DNA of 18,566 nucleotides from assembly GCA_964649145.1 (NCBI GenBank), contig CAZYOQ010000027.1, positions 1-18,566 of the forward strand, in the 5' to 3' direction. Shown piece by piece: positions 1 to 7,379 of this stretch; within the stretch, counting starts at the first letter, position 1, and the number at the start of each line of letters is the position of its first letter. Source of the DNA: MGBC163016 sp964649145. GTDB taxonomy: Bacteria > Actinomycetota > Coriobacteriia > Coriobacteriales > Eggerthellaceae. The position numbers and the translations under genes were made by a program. The notes beneath the pieces were generated by a model, which worked only from the letters and a program-made list of their open reading frames with translations, did not search any database and was not told where the DNA came from.

Positions 1-128
1 CGCATACCCACTACTCACGCACGCACAGCGCTCGCACGCATGCCCAAAAAGCTTCATCTAGACCTTAGATGGTAGCCCGTTACACGTGTGCTTTCATACT
101 CGTTTGCGTAGATAGCACTATGCTCCTT

Positions 129-134
129 TATCAT
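129..134 (+). promoter_or_regulatory. Candidate -10 box of a leaderless endonuclease mRNA
   Basis: The hexamer TATCAT lies 8 nt before the ATG at 143, and there is no purine-rich Shine-Dalgarno between them. With initiation about 7 nt past the -10, the transcript would begin at or next to the ATG. No convincing -35 is visible; the best TTTGCG-like match near 103-108 is too far away. Almost the same arrangement (TTTATCATAT then ATGAG) precedes engB. The rest of 1-142 holds no gene I can support. Confidence 0.4.
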
Positions 135-142
135 ATGAATAC

Positions 143-1131
143 ATGAGCCAATTCAATTTGCAAACACAAACAAAATCGAAAGCAAAGTGCCTAAAAGGGC
201 TATTTGCTTTACTGCTATCGCTACTGCTTACCACATCTGTCGCGTGTTCAAGCGACACTAACTACCTTGACGAGGCATCATCTGGTGCACAAACAGAAGA
301 AACAAGCTCAAGTTCATCAAGTGACTCTGAAAGCGATTCTGCTGAAGAAACCGACGATCTCACCGAAAATTCAAGTGACGAAACCGAAACCGACTCTTCT
401 TCTGCAAGTAAGTCCGCTTCTAATTCAGCTAGTAAATCCACGGCAAGCTCTAGCAGCTCAAGTGCCACTAAATCAAGTTCCAATACAGCCACATCGCTTA
501 AAAACGGAATCCCAAACACTCTCAAAGGCAGCTGGGAATCACAATCCGATGGGCTTTACTACACGTGCGACAGCGACCCTTCATTTTCGAAAGCGCTCAA
601 AAAGAAGCGCACATCGTTTGAAGACTATTCCGCACTAGACAGCCTTGGGAGATGCCAAGCGGCAACTGCTCTGATCGGGCTGGACATCATGCCAACAGAA
701 GGCCGTGGCAGCATCTCTGAAGTCAAACCAACAGGCTGGCACACCTACGAATACGACTTCATAAATGGCGGATATCTGTACAACCGCTGTCACTTGATCG
801 CCTATAGCCTTGCAGGTGAAAACGCCAACGAGCGAAACCTGATCACAGGCACGCGCCAAATGAACGAAGCGATGATCATGTTCGAAGACATCGTCTACAC
901 CTATGTAACCGGAACAGGCAAGCAATGCCTCTATCGAGTAACGCCTATTTTCTTAAACGATGATCTTGTGGCTCGCGGCGTCCACATGGAAGCATATTCC
1001 GTTGAAGACAACGGCAACCGTGTCAAGTTCAATGTCTACATCCCTAATAAACAAGACAAGGTGAAAATCAACTACGCAACTGGAGAAAGTTCAGCGAAAA
1101 GCTCAGCCAGCTCAAGCTCGTCGAAATCGAG
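143..1131 (+). CDS. DNA/RNA non-specific endonuclease, lipoprotein, 3' end lost in gap
   Basis: This is an extracellular, lipid-anchored nuclease of the EndA/NucA (beta-beta-alpha metal) type, which would degrade DNA or RNA at the cell surface for nutrition, DNA uptake or defence. A signal peptide (hydrophobic about residues 19-34) ends in SVAC, with Cys35 the likely lipidated residue. Residues about 36-125 are a Ser/Thr/Glu-rich linker that should span the wall. The catalytic domain follows, with YLYNRCHLIAY (His217 as general base; NRCH replaces the classical DRGH, as in many Gram-positive members) and the metal-site stretch NERNLITGTRQMN. A second Ser-rich segment begins just before the gap at 1132, so a C-terminal module is probably missing; some relatives carry a Cys-rich module there. 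Start chosen: ATG 143, which gives a full signal peptide. Upstream there is a -10-like box but no Shine-Dalgarno. Family call is firm; the C-terminus is unknown. Confidence 0.88.
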
Positions 1132-1231
1132 NNNNNNNNNNNNNNNNNNNNNNNNNNNNNNNNNNNNNNNNNNNNNNNNNNNNNNNNNNNNNNNNNNNNN
1201 NNNNNNNNNNNNNNNNNNNNNNNNNNNNNNN
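1132..1231. other. Assembly gap, 100 N
   Basis: Exactly 100 undetermined bases, the conventional placeholder for a scaffold gap of unknown size. The endonuclease enters without a stop codon and half a TauE permease leaves in another reading context. The missing permease N-half alone would need roughly 350-400 bp, so the true distance should exceed 100 bp. Any reading frame drawn across the Ns is artificial. Confidence 0.97.
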
Positions 1232-1614
1232 CAATTCCCACAAAAAAGCTCGTGGCAGTTGGCCTTATTGCTGGCGCATGCGCTGGTGTTGTTTCTGGAT
1301 ACGTAGGGGTAGGCGGAGGCTTTTTGATGGTGCCTCTTTTCATGCAGCTGCTAAACACTCCCATGCGCCTTACCTCAGGAACTTCCCTGATAGCTGTCAT
1401 GATTTTGGCAATTCCAGGTACCGTAACAAACGCATTGATGGGAAACATTGACTGGATCGCGGGAGTCTTCGTGGCAATTGGCGCCATTCCGGGCGCTATG
1501 TTAGGCTCGCGCCTTATAAGCAAAATTCCCGAATTTCAGCTTCGGCTGCTGTTCAGCGGCTTTTTGATCGTAGCAGCTGTTCTGCTCGTATCGAACCAAA
1601 TAGGCATGCTGTAA
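1232..1614 (+). CDS. TauE/SafE-family permease, C-terminal half (5' end in gap)
   Basis: C-terminal part of a sulfite/sulfoacetate exporter-type membrane protein (TauE/SafE, formerly DUF81), which moves small organic or sulfur anions across the cytoplasmic membrane; the substrate cannot be told from sequence. About 127 residues remain, forming roughly four hydrophobic helices. The fragment opens with the family's internal repeat signature (SGYVGVGGGFLMVP) followed by TSGTSL, typical of the start of the second half in a protein of about 250 residues. The frame is open from the first base after the gap. GTG at 1252 can be read as a start, but it would give only half a transporter, so I treat the gene as truncated by the gap. 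The next gene begins 32 nt after the stop and is probably co-transcribed. Confidence 0.85.
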
Positions 1615-1646
1615 TATAAAGCGAAACGATACGCAAAGAAGCAAAC

Positions 1647-2012
1647 ATGAGCGACAAAATACAAGATATAAACAAAGATGAAAACGAAATAAATGGCGTA
1701 GAAGAAAACGCCAGTGATGCTATGCGTAAATCACAAGAGTCTTACAAAGCACATGTGGCGTCAAATATCTCGTCGAGTATGTCAGGCAATGTGGTCGGCA
1801 ACATGGTTGGTAATAAGCGCATGAACCTGTTAGACGCTATGCACGACGCTAAACCCCAAGTTGGACGCAGACCCACACCAGTAAGTGATCCTTGGCCAAA
1901 ACGCAAGATGCTAATTCGCGGCATTCTTCTAGGTCTTCTTGTATGCATAGCGGTAGCCGTACTCGTAATCATTCTTTCCCAACAAGAAGACCTTGGCGCA
2001 AATCTTGTGTAA
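1647..2012 (+). CDS. Small single-pass membrane protein, unknown function
   Basis: I do not recognise this 121-residue protein. Residues 1-85 are polar, Asn/Ser/Met-rich and probably flexible. A basic patch (WPKRK) precedes one strongly hydrophobic helix at about 90-110 (IRGILLGLLVCIAVAVLVIIL), followed by a short tail. Positive charge before the helix suggests the N-terminal region is cytoplasmic. There is no signal cleavage site and no enzymatic motif. It lies 32 nt after the TauE permease, so it may be in the same transcript. The ribosome binding site is weak (AAAGAAG before ATG 1647). It is probably real because its frame is well maintained and it fits neatly between two genes, but the function is open. 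Confidence 0.6.
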   Translation: MSDKIQDINKDENEINGVEENASDAMRKSQESYKAHVASNISSSMSGNVVGNMVGNKRMNLLDAMHDAKPQVGRRPTPVSDPWPKRKMLIRGILLGLLVCIAVAVLVIILSQQEDLGANLV

Positions 2013-2171
2013 TCTGTTGGCCTTAATACTGCCCGTCGTTTAAACACCCCATAATAATTGCATAGTGATATCCTTTTCAGGCGCGCATTTTTCAGTGAAA
2101 ATCGCACTCCCGCTGGCGAGTTCATCGTATTTGCGGAACACTTCAATTACACGTTTCGAAAGGATCCTGTG

Positions 2172-3092
2172 ATGACCTACAAAGTCCACTGCATGAACAA
2201 CATTTCTGACAAAGGCCTTGCACTGCTAACTGACGAATACGAGCTAACCGACAATATCGAAGAGGCAAACGTCATCCTGGTTCGTTCGGCTAATATGCAC
2301 GACATGGAAATCCCGGCTGGACTGAAGGCCGTCGCACGCGCAGGTGCTGGCGTCAATAACATCCCACTAGATGCCATGGCAAAAGCCGGCGTTGCCGTAT
2401 TCAACACGCCTGGCGCAAACGCCAATGCCGTAAAAGAACTTGTGCTTGCGGGTATGCTTATTGCCTCCCGCGACATTGTAGGAGGCATCGAATGGGTAAA
2501 GGCCAATGCTAACGACGAGAATATCGGTAAGTCGGTAGAAAAAGCCAAGAAGGCTTTTGCTGGTGGCGAGATTTTCGGCAAGACTTTAGGCGTAATTGGG
2601 CTTGGCGCAATCGGCCGCCTTGTCAGCCAATCTGCCGAAGCGCTTGGCATGAAAGTAGTAGGCTACGATCCGTTCATGAGCGCAGAACGCGCAGCAGAAA
2701 TCTCGGCAAACTTGCAATTCGTCGACAATATAGACGACCTTTACACAGCTTCAGACTATATAAGTATTCATGTTCCTGCCACAGATGACACCAAAGGCAT
2801 GATTAATGCAGAGGCAATCAACAAGATGCGCAAAGGCGTTGTCTTTCTTAACTTCTCTCGTGATGTGCTTGTTGATGATGCCGCTATGCACAGTGCCCTT
2901 GAAAGCGGAAAAATATCCCGATACGTCACCGATTTTGCAAACCCAGCCGTCGTGAAAATGGAGCGCTCCATAGTCATTCCTCACCTTGGCGCATCTACTG
3001 CCGAGGCTGAAGACAATTGCGCAAAAATGGCCGTCGAAGAAGTTATGGCCTATTTGGAAAATGGCACAAAAAACCACTGCGTAAACATGTAG
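2172..3092 (+). CDS. serA: D-3-phosphoglycerate dehydrogenase, short form without ACT domain
   Basis: NAD-dependent dehydrogenase of the D-2-hydroxyacid family, most like the clostridial-type 3-phosphoglycerate dehydrogenase that oxidises 3-phosphoglycerate to 3-phosphohydroxypyruvate, the first step of serine synthesis in the cytoplasm. Length is 306 residues. Visible: the substrate-domain stretch RAGAGVNNIP, Rossmann motif G143-L-G-A-I-G148, catalytic Arg230 (NFSRD) and catalytic His271 (IPHLGAST). The chain stops straight after ENGTKNHCVNM, where longer homologues continue into a regulatory ACT domain; a terminator begins 12 nt later, so the end looks natural. The usual catalytic Glu just after the TDF segment is not obvious here (DFANPAVV, residues 254-261); Glu264 is the nearest acid. 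Start: ATG 2172 has a Shine-Dalgarno GAAAGGA seven nt upstream; an upstream TTG at 2058 would add 38 unrelated residues. The exact substrate could be another 2-hydroxyacid. Confidence 0.85.
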   Translation: MTYKVHCMNNISDKGLALLTDEYELTDNIEEANVILVRSANMHDMEIPAGLKAVARAGAGVNNIPLDAMAKAGVAVFNTPGANANAVKELVLAGMLIASRDIVGGIEWVKANANDENIGKSVEKAKKAFAGGEIFGKTLGVIGLGAIGRLVSQSAEALGMKVVGYDPFMSAERAAEISANLQFVDNIDDLYTASDYISIHVPATDDTKGMINAEAINKMRKGVVFLNFSRDVLVDDAAMHSALESGKISRYVTDFANPAVVKMERSIVIPHLGASTAEAEDNCAKMAVEEVMAYLENGTKNHCVNM

Positions 3093-3104
3093 CAAAAGAA
3101 AAGA

Positions 3105-3157
3105 GGCGGGCTGCCCCTGAAAAGCACCAGTAAAACAGGGGTAGGCCGCCCATTTAA
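3105..3157 (+). terminator. Intrinsic terminator after serA
   Basis: A long stem with one mismatch and one G-U pair (left arm 3105-3119, right arm 3136-3150, loop of 16 nt) is GC-rich and followed by a T-rich stretch (CATTTAATTA). It starts 12 nt after the serA stop and ends the first plus-strand group. Confidence 0.8.
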
Positions 3158-3232
3158 TTAGCCCATTCATTTAATTGGCTCTATCAAATTCGCTACTACT
3201 TAACAAGCCGCTGTTTCAGGCTTATAACAAGC

Positions 3233-3262
3233 TTGCAAAACACCACGCAGTACGGATAAGAT
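3233..3262 (+). promoter_or_regulatory. Candidate sigma-70-type promoter for kinase operon
   Basis: TTGCAA (3233-3238) and TAAGAT (3257-3262) are separated by 18 nt. Transcription would start near 3269, leaving a leader of about 50 nt before the kinase frame. The site lies after the serA terminator, as expected for a new transcription unit. An AGGA at 3307-3310 could be the ribosome binding site. Confidence 0.5.
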
Positions 3263-3323
3263 TACTTACTGAATACAGCACAAACAAAATCTAATCGCAC
3301 CAGAACAGGAATTCCAAATAGCA

Positions 3324-5672
3324 CTGATTCTAGACAGGTATCGCATCATTGGCCGCGCTGGACAAGGAGGCTACGGCACCGTCCAGCATGCATACGATAC
3401 TCGCCTCAAACGCGATGTCGCAATCAAATGCATCCAAATCACACAAAGTGATATCTCACATTCGCGCATCTCCATTCACGACGCACAAATTGAAAACGCC
3501 TCTCAAGCATTAAGGCCAAGGGGAAAGACCCGCAAGAACTCTAGTTCTAGTCCTTCCCCAGCCTCTGCGGCAGATGCTCAATTTGGCGCAGTTGGCGGAT
3601 TTAGACCCCTGACAACAAAGATTGCGGATCCTAGCTTTCTTGCCACGCGCGAGAAGACCCTAGCAAAACGTCAGCGCAGGCATGACCTCTTGCAGAAAAA
3701 CGAAGCGAAAGCAGCAAGGGCGGGCAATCGCGAAAGCGTAAACAGACAAAGTGTTAATAACGAAGACTCCTACGATTACGACTACAACTATGACGCCAAT
3801 GTCGAGGAATACGAGAACAACTCCGTCTATTTAAACGACTTCTCTAGCTATAAGAACTTTAGGGATAAGCGCAGAAAAACTAGCGACGATGATAGCGCGG
3901 CAAAAGAGCTTGATGAAGAATTCGAGGGCGACTTTTACCAAGAAGGCGACAAGCTGGCTAACGTCGATCGCATCCCCGGTCTTGAGGAAGCGAGAACCGC
4001 AGCTCACCTAAACGATGCAAATATTGTCACTGTCTTCGACTGCGTCGTTGAAGGCAATATGGCTTATGTGATTATGGAATACGTCGAAGGCAAGACGCTT
4101 TCTCGACTCATGCGCGATATGGGAAATGACATAACGCTAGATATCGTGGCAAGCGTTTTCACCTCTGTTGCACATGCACTAGAAGTAGCTCACAAAGCAG
4201 GCGTTCTGCACCTAGACATCAAGCCGGAAAACGTGATTATCAACAGAGACGGCGTTGTTAAGGTAACCGACTTCGGGCTTTCAACACTTATGGATACCTT
4301 TGGGCAAGGAAGCACAGGTGGTGGCACGATCGGGTATATGCCGCTTGAACAGATGCGCCAACAACGTCTTGATGTTCGCACCGACGAATGGGCGCTTGCA
4401 AGCCTCACCTATGAAATGCTCTCAGGGAAAAACCCGTTCAAGACTCGCACGCTGGCCGATGCTGAGGCTGCCATCATAAACGCCGAGCTAGTTTTGCCAT
4501 CACTTTGCTGGGAAGATATTGACGAAAGCATCGACGATATCATCTTTGGCGCGCTTTCCCCGATGGCCGATAATCGTTACCCCGATATCAAATCTTTTGC
4601 AAACGATCTAAGGCCACTGCTTGGAAGCCCAAAAGAAGGCAAAGCACAGCTCGCTAAAGCTACAAACAACGCGCTTCCGTCACATGAAGACCGCACCGAA
4701 CATCAACAAGTCCCACACACCCCGCTGATAGACAAACTGGGCGTGCGCGGCTCGAACATCATGATGCGCATATTCAGCGCACTTGGAGCTGCAATGATCG
4801 CGGCTATCTCTATGCTAAACATCCATTTCGGATTTGGCGAGGCCACAGGTGCTGTGCAGGTGGAAGAAGCCGCACAAACCGCAACTGACGCCACGCAGTT
4901 CATACAGGCGGGTGTAGACACCACGTTTGGCATGTTTAGCGTTTTACCTATACTTGCATGGGTTATCCTGGGCATCATAGTTGTACTTGCAGTTATTTGG
5001 CCTAGGTTCGTCATGCCTGCATGCTATGCGGTTTTCTCCATAACCCTATTCTTCAATCAGGCAATCCTGCCAGGAGTACTCTTACTTGCAGCAACAGGCG
5101 CATGGTGGTGGTTCTTCGGGCGAAAAAGCGACATGATGTGTACTCTTACGGTGCTTCAACCTTTGTTTGGCGCATTCGGATTCGCGCCGGTCACGCCTGT
5201 TTTGGCAGGGGCACTACTTGATGTGAAAGATGCCCTTGTGACGGCTGTCATGCTAGTAGTTTCGGCGTTTGCGTTTGCATCTCTTGGATCGGCAGACATC
5301 ATGAACTGGAATGTTTTGTCAAACTTCGTTGTGGCTGTTGACCCCTCCATCGCAGGTGCAACAATATCAAACAGCTTCGTGGAATCTGTGACTTCCCCGT
5401 ATAACTGGATTGTTGCAGCAAGCTGGATTGCAGCTGCCGTCTCTTTTTCGCTTCTATGCAGAATTGGTTCACATCTTGGTGATATCCTTGGCTCTGTAGC
5501 CGCTGCAGCTTTTCTGCTTGTTGGTGCGTTAGTGTTTCCGCTTGTAACAGGCTCTAATACACTGCTTACTCCAAATATCATCAGCGGAGCTGTTGTGGCC
5601 GCAGCTGTCGGTATCATTTTTGCCCTATTAAACGTAACCGATCGAGTTCGTATGGCACCAGGAGAATGGTAA
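3324..5672 (+). CDS. Membrane Ser/Thr protein kinase with large N-lobe insert
   Basis: Hanks-type (PknB-like) kinase that phosphorylates proteins on Ser/Thr, with a polytopic membrane C-terminus. Numbering from CTG 3324 gives 782 residues. N-lobe: LDRYRIIGRAGQGGYG (glycine loop 10-18) and VAIK (Lys35). About 185 disordered residues then interrupt the N-lobe before the helix C acid (Glu221/222 in GLEEART); this insert has Ser-rich, Lys/Arg-rich and Tyr/Asp-rich parts. C-lobe: HLDIKPEN (catalytic Asp298; Leu replaces Arg of HRD), DFG at 316-318, and GTIGYMPLEQM for the P+1/APE region. Several hydrophobic helices follow from about residue 480 to the end. No ATG, GTG or TTG occurs in frame between the stop at 3270 and TTG 3690, which lies inside the insert. 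I chose CTG because it yields M-I-L-D-R-Y; ATA 3318 (seven nt after AGGA) and ATT 3327 are alternatives, as is an error that destroyed the start. It lies 30 nt ahead of the polyphosphate enzyme. Kinase identity is firm; the start is not. Confidence 0.85.
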   Translation: MILDRYRIIGRAGQGGYGTVQHAYDTRLKRDVAIKCIQITQSDISHSRISIHDAQIENASQALRPRGKTRKNSSSSPSPASAADAQFGAVGGFRPLTTKIADPSFLATREKTLAKRQRRHDLLQKNEAKAARAGNRESVNRQSVNNEDSYDYDYNYDANVEEYENNSVYLNDFSSYKNFRDKRRKTSDDDSAAKELDEEFEGDFYQEGDKLANVDRIPGLEEARTAAHLNDANIVTVFDCVVEGNMAYVIMEYVEGKTLSRLMRDMGNDITLDIVASVFTSVAHALEVAHKAGVLHLDIKPENVIINRDGVVKVTDFGLSTLMDTFGQGSTGGGTIGYMPLEQMRQQRLDVRTDEWALASLTYEMLSGKNPFKTRTLADAEAAIINAELVLPSLCWEDIDESIDDIIFGALSPMADNRYPDIKSFANDLRPLLGSPKEGKAQLAKATNNALPSHEDRTEHQQVPHTPLIDKLGVRGSNIMMRIFSALGAAMIAAISMLNIHFGFGEATGAVQVEEAAQTATDATQFIQAGVDTTFGMFSVLPILAWVILGIIVVLAVIWPRFVMPACYAVFSITLFFNQAILPGVLLLAATGAWWWFFGRKSDMMCTLTVLQPLFGAFGFAPVTPVLAGALLDVKDALVTAVMLVVSAFAFASLGSADIMNWNVLSNFVVAVDPSIAGATISNSFVESVTSPYNWIVAASWIAAAVSFSLLCRIGSHLGDILGSVAAAAFLLVGALVFPLVTGSNTLLTPNIISGAVVAAAVGIIFALLNVTDRVRMAPGEW

Positions 5673-5702
5673 AGTTCCAAGATCGAATCGAGAGTGACAA
5701 GT

Positions 5703-7334
5703 ATGCTAGATAAGGTCGATTTTTCCAAAGAAAAACTAGACAAGGCCGAATACAAAGAACAATACGACCAGCTAATTCAAAAACTTGTCGTACTGCAACA
5801 GCAGGCTGTAAACAAAGGAATCGGGCTTGTCGTGCTTTTCGAAGGATGGAACGGCGCAGGCAAAGGCTCGCGCATATCCGATCTGATGTATAACCTTGAT
5901 GCGCGTGCAACGCGTGTTTATGTCTCTCCAGACGTAGACCCGAAAGATACACAGAACTTCCCCGGTCGCAAACACAATGTTAGTGGGTTTTACCCGCTCA
6001 TGATGGAATTTTGGGAGTCTCTTGGCGAACGCGGCCACATTACCTTCTACGATCGCGGATGGTACACAAAAGCCACCGAACTTTTATTGTCACAAAGTCG
6101 TGACGAACTGGTCTTGCCGCGCGAAGGCACGCGCCACTACCTTGAATCGATCCGCGACTTCGAACAGCAACTCGTAAACGACGGCTATGTTGTGGTGAAG
6201 TTCTTCATACATGTTCGCAAGAAGGCTCAGCTAAAACGCCTTAACAAGCTTTATGACGACAAGGCAACCCGTTGGCGCGTTCCAGACGCAAAACTATTCA
6301 GTGTTAAAGACTATAACGAACAATACAAGCTTTACGACCGCCTACTTGAAGGATCAAACTATGACTTTGCACCTTGGATTCTGCTTGACGGAGAAGACAA
6401 GCGCCGCTCAAACCTAAACATTGCCCAAACTCTGGTCGACGCCATTGAAGGCGCGCTGAATGCCCAGCAAAGCAACATTGCACAAAGCAACAAAGAAACA
6501 AAACGCGCAAACGTAGAGATAGACGAGGCTGACGATAAACTTGCCTTCAACGAGGCTAAAGCTGAAGCACAGCACTCCTTTGCCCCAAAGTCATCGCGCT
6601 TTGAGATCGTCAAAAACTACCCTACTGTCGATTCAATTAGACACGATCTAGAGATTGATACCACGGAATATAGAGAAAAGCTAAAGAAGCTTCAAGATGA
6701 GCTATTCCGCCTTGAAAACCTGATGTTTCAAGCAAGAATTCCGCTCGTGATTATGTACGAAGGGTGGGATGCCGCAGGCAAGGGAGGCAACATCAAGCGT
6801 GTCGCTCAGGCACTTGACGCCCGCGCATATACTATCGTGCCCTCCCCTGCACCTACAAGACCCGAACTTGCGCATCCACATCTTTGGCGTTATTGGATAA
6901 AAATACCAAAAGCCGGACATGTGGGACTGTTCGATCGTTCTTGGTATGGACGAGTACTGGTCGAACGCGTGGAAGAGATAACGCCACCTGAACGCTGGGC
7001 GCAAGGCTACGACGAGATAAACGAATTCGAGCACGACTTGGTGGATTGGGGCGCCATCTTGCTAAAGTTTTGGGTGGACGTTTCAAGCGAAGAGCAACTT
7101 GCGCGCTTCCGTGCACGCGAGCTTGACCCCGCCAAACAGTGGAAGATTACACCTGACGACTGGCGCAATCGAGATAAGTACCCGCAATATAAAAGCGCGA
7201 TTGACGACATGTTCCGTTTGACCTCAACAAGCTATGCGCCCTGGATCGCTCTTGAAAGCGACGACAAGAAATACGCCCGCATCAAGGCGTTAAAGATTAT
7301 CGTGAAGGCACTAAAAGAGCGCTTAGGGGAATAA
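5703..7334 (+). CDS. pap: Polyphosphate:AMP phosphotransferase (two-domain PPK2)
   Basis: Cytoplasmic class II PPK2 enzyme that transfers phosphate from inorganic polyphosphate to AMP, making ADP. The 543-residue chain holds two PPK2 domains. The first has Walker A-like EGWNGAGKG (Lys54) and FYDRGWYTKA; the second has EGWDAAGKGG (Lys360) and LFDRSWYGRV. A charged, Ala/Asn/Gln-rich linker at about residues 245-305 joins them and makes the protein slightly longer than typical members. In this class usually only the second domain is catalytic, but both P-loops look intact here. Start: ATG 5703 follows a purine stretch (CGAGAG) by about nine nt; GTG 5694 would add three residues. It begins 30 nt after the kinase stop with no terminator between, so the two are probably one transcript. 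It converges with leuS at a shared hairpin. Confidence 0.9.
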   Translation: MLDKVDFSKEKLDKAEYKEQYDQLIQKLVVLQQQAVNKGIGLVVLFEGWNGAGKGSRISDLMYNLDARATRVYVSPDVDPKDTQNFPGRKHNVSGFYPLMMEFWESLGERGHITFYDRGWYTKATELLLSQSRDELVLPREGTRHYLESIRDFEQQLVNDGYVVVKFFIHVRKKAQLKRLNKLYDDKATRWRVPDAKLFSVKDYNEQYKLYDRLLEGSNYDFAPWILLDGEDKRRSNLNIAQTLVDAIEGALNAQQSNIAQSNKETKRANVEIDEADDKLAFNEAKAEAQHSFAPKSSRFEIVKNYPTVDSIRHDLEIDTTEYREKLKKLQDELFRLENLMFQARIPLVIMYEGWDAAGKGGNIKRVAQALDARAYTIVPSPAPTRPELAHPHLWRYWIKIPKAGHVGLFDRSWYGRVLVERVEEITPPERWAQGYDEINEFEHDLVDWGAILLKFWVDVSSEEQLARFRARELDPAKQWKITPDDWRNRDKYPQYKSAIDDMFRLTSTSYAPWIALESDDKKYARIKALKIIVKALKERLGE

Positions 7335-7339
7335 GAGCG

Positions 7340-7379
7340 AAAGCCCCCCCCAAGCGCTTCGCGCAAGGTGCTTTATTTA
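7340..7379. terminator. Possible bidirectional terminator between convergent genes
   Basis: An interrupted hairpin: outer AAAGC with GCTTT, inner CC and GCGC arms closing a TTC loop, with a symmetric AA/AA internal loop. A T-rich tail follows on the plus strand (GCTTTATTTA) and a weaker one on the minus strand. It overlaps the leuS stop by a few bases. Placement supports termination of both genes; the pairing is imperfect. Confidence 0.45.

Noticed and set aside
55..71. CATCTA/TAGATG hairpin near the window start as a terminator
   Set aside because: The stem is only 6 bp and AT-rich, with no T tail.
143..1306. A single 387-residue frame spanning the N gap
   Set aside because: The undetermined bases make the frame arbitrary. 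Sequence after the gap in this frame is unrelated to nuclease, while another frame clearly encodes TauE.
1252..1614. Complete 120-residue small permease starting at GTG 1252
   Set aside because: The frame is open up to the gap and matches only the second half of the TauE fold, so truncation by the gap is the simpler reading.
2058..2171. N-terminal extension of SerA from TTG 2058
   Set aside because: The 38 extra residues do not resemble the family, and ATG 2172 has a good ribosome binding site.
3690..5672. Kinase beginning at TTG 3690
   Set aside because: This would remove the glycine loop and the ATP lysine, which are intact and in frame upstream.
5156..5755. Long minus-strand frame antisense to the kinase membrane domain
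   Set aside because: Its Ala/Thr/Ser-rich composition is the shadow of hydrophobic codons on the other strand, with no family motif.
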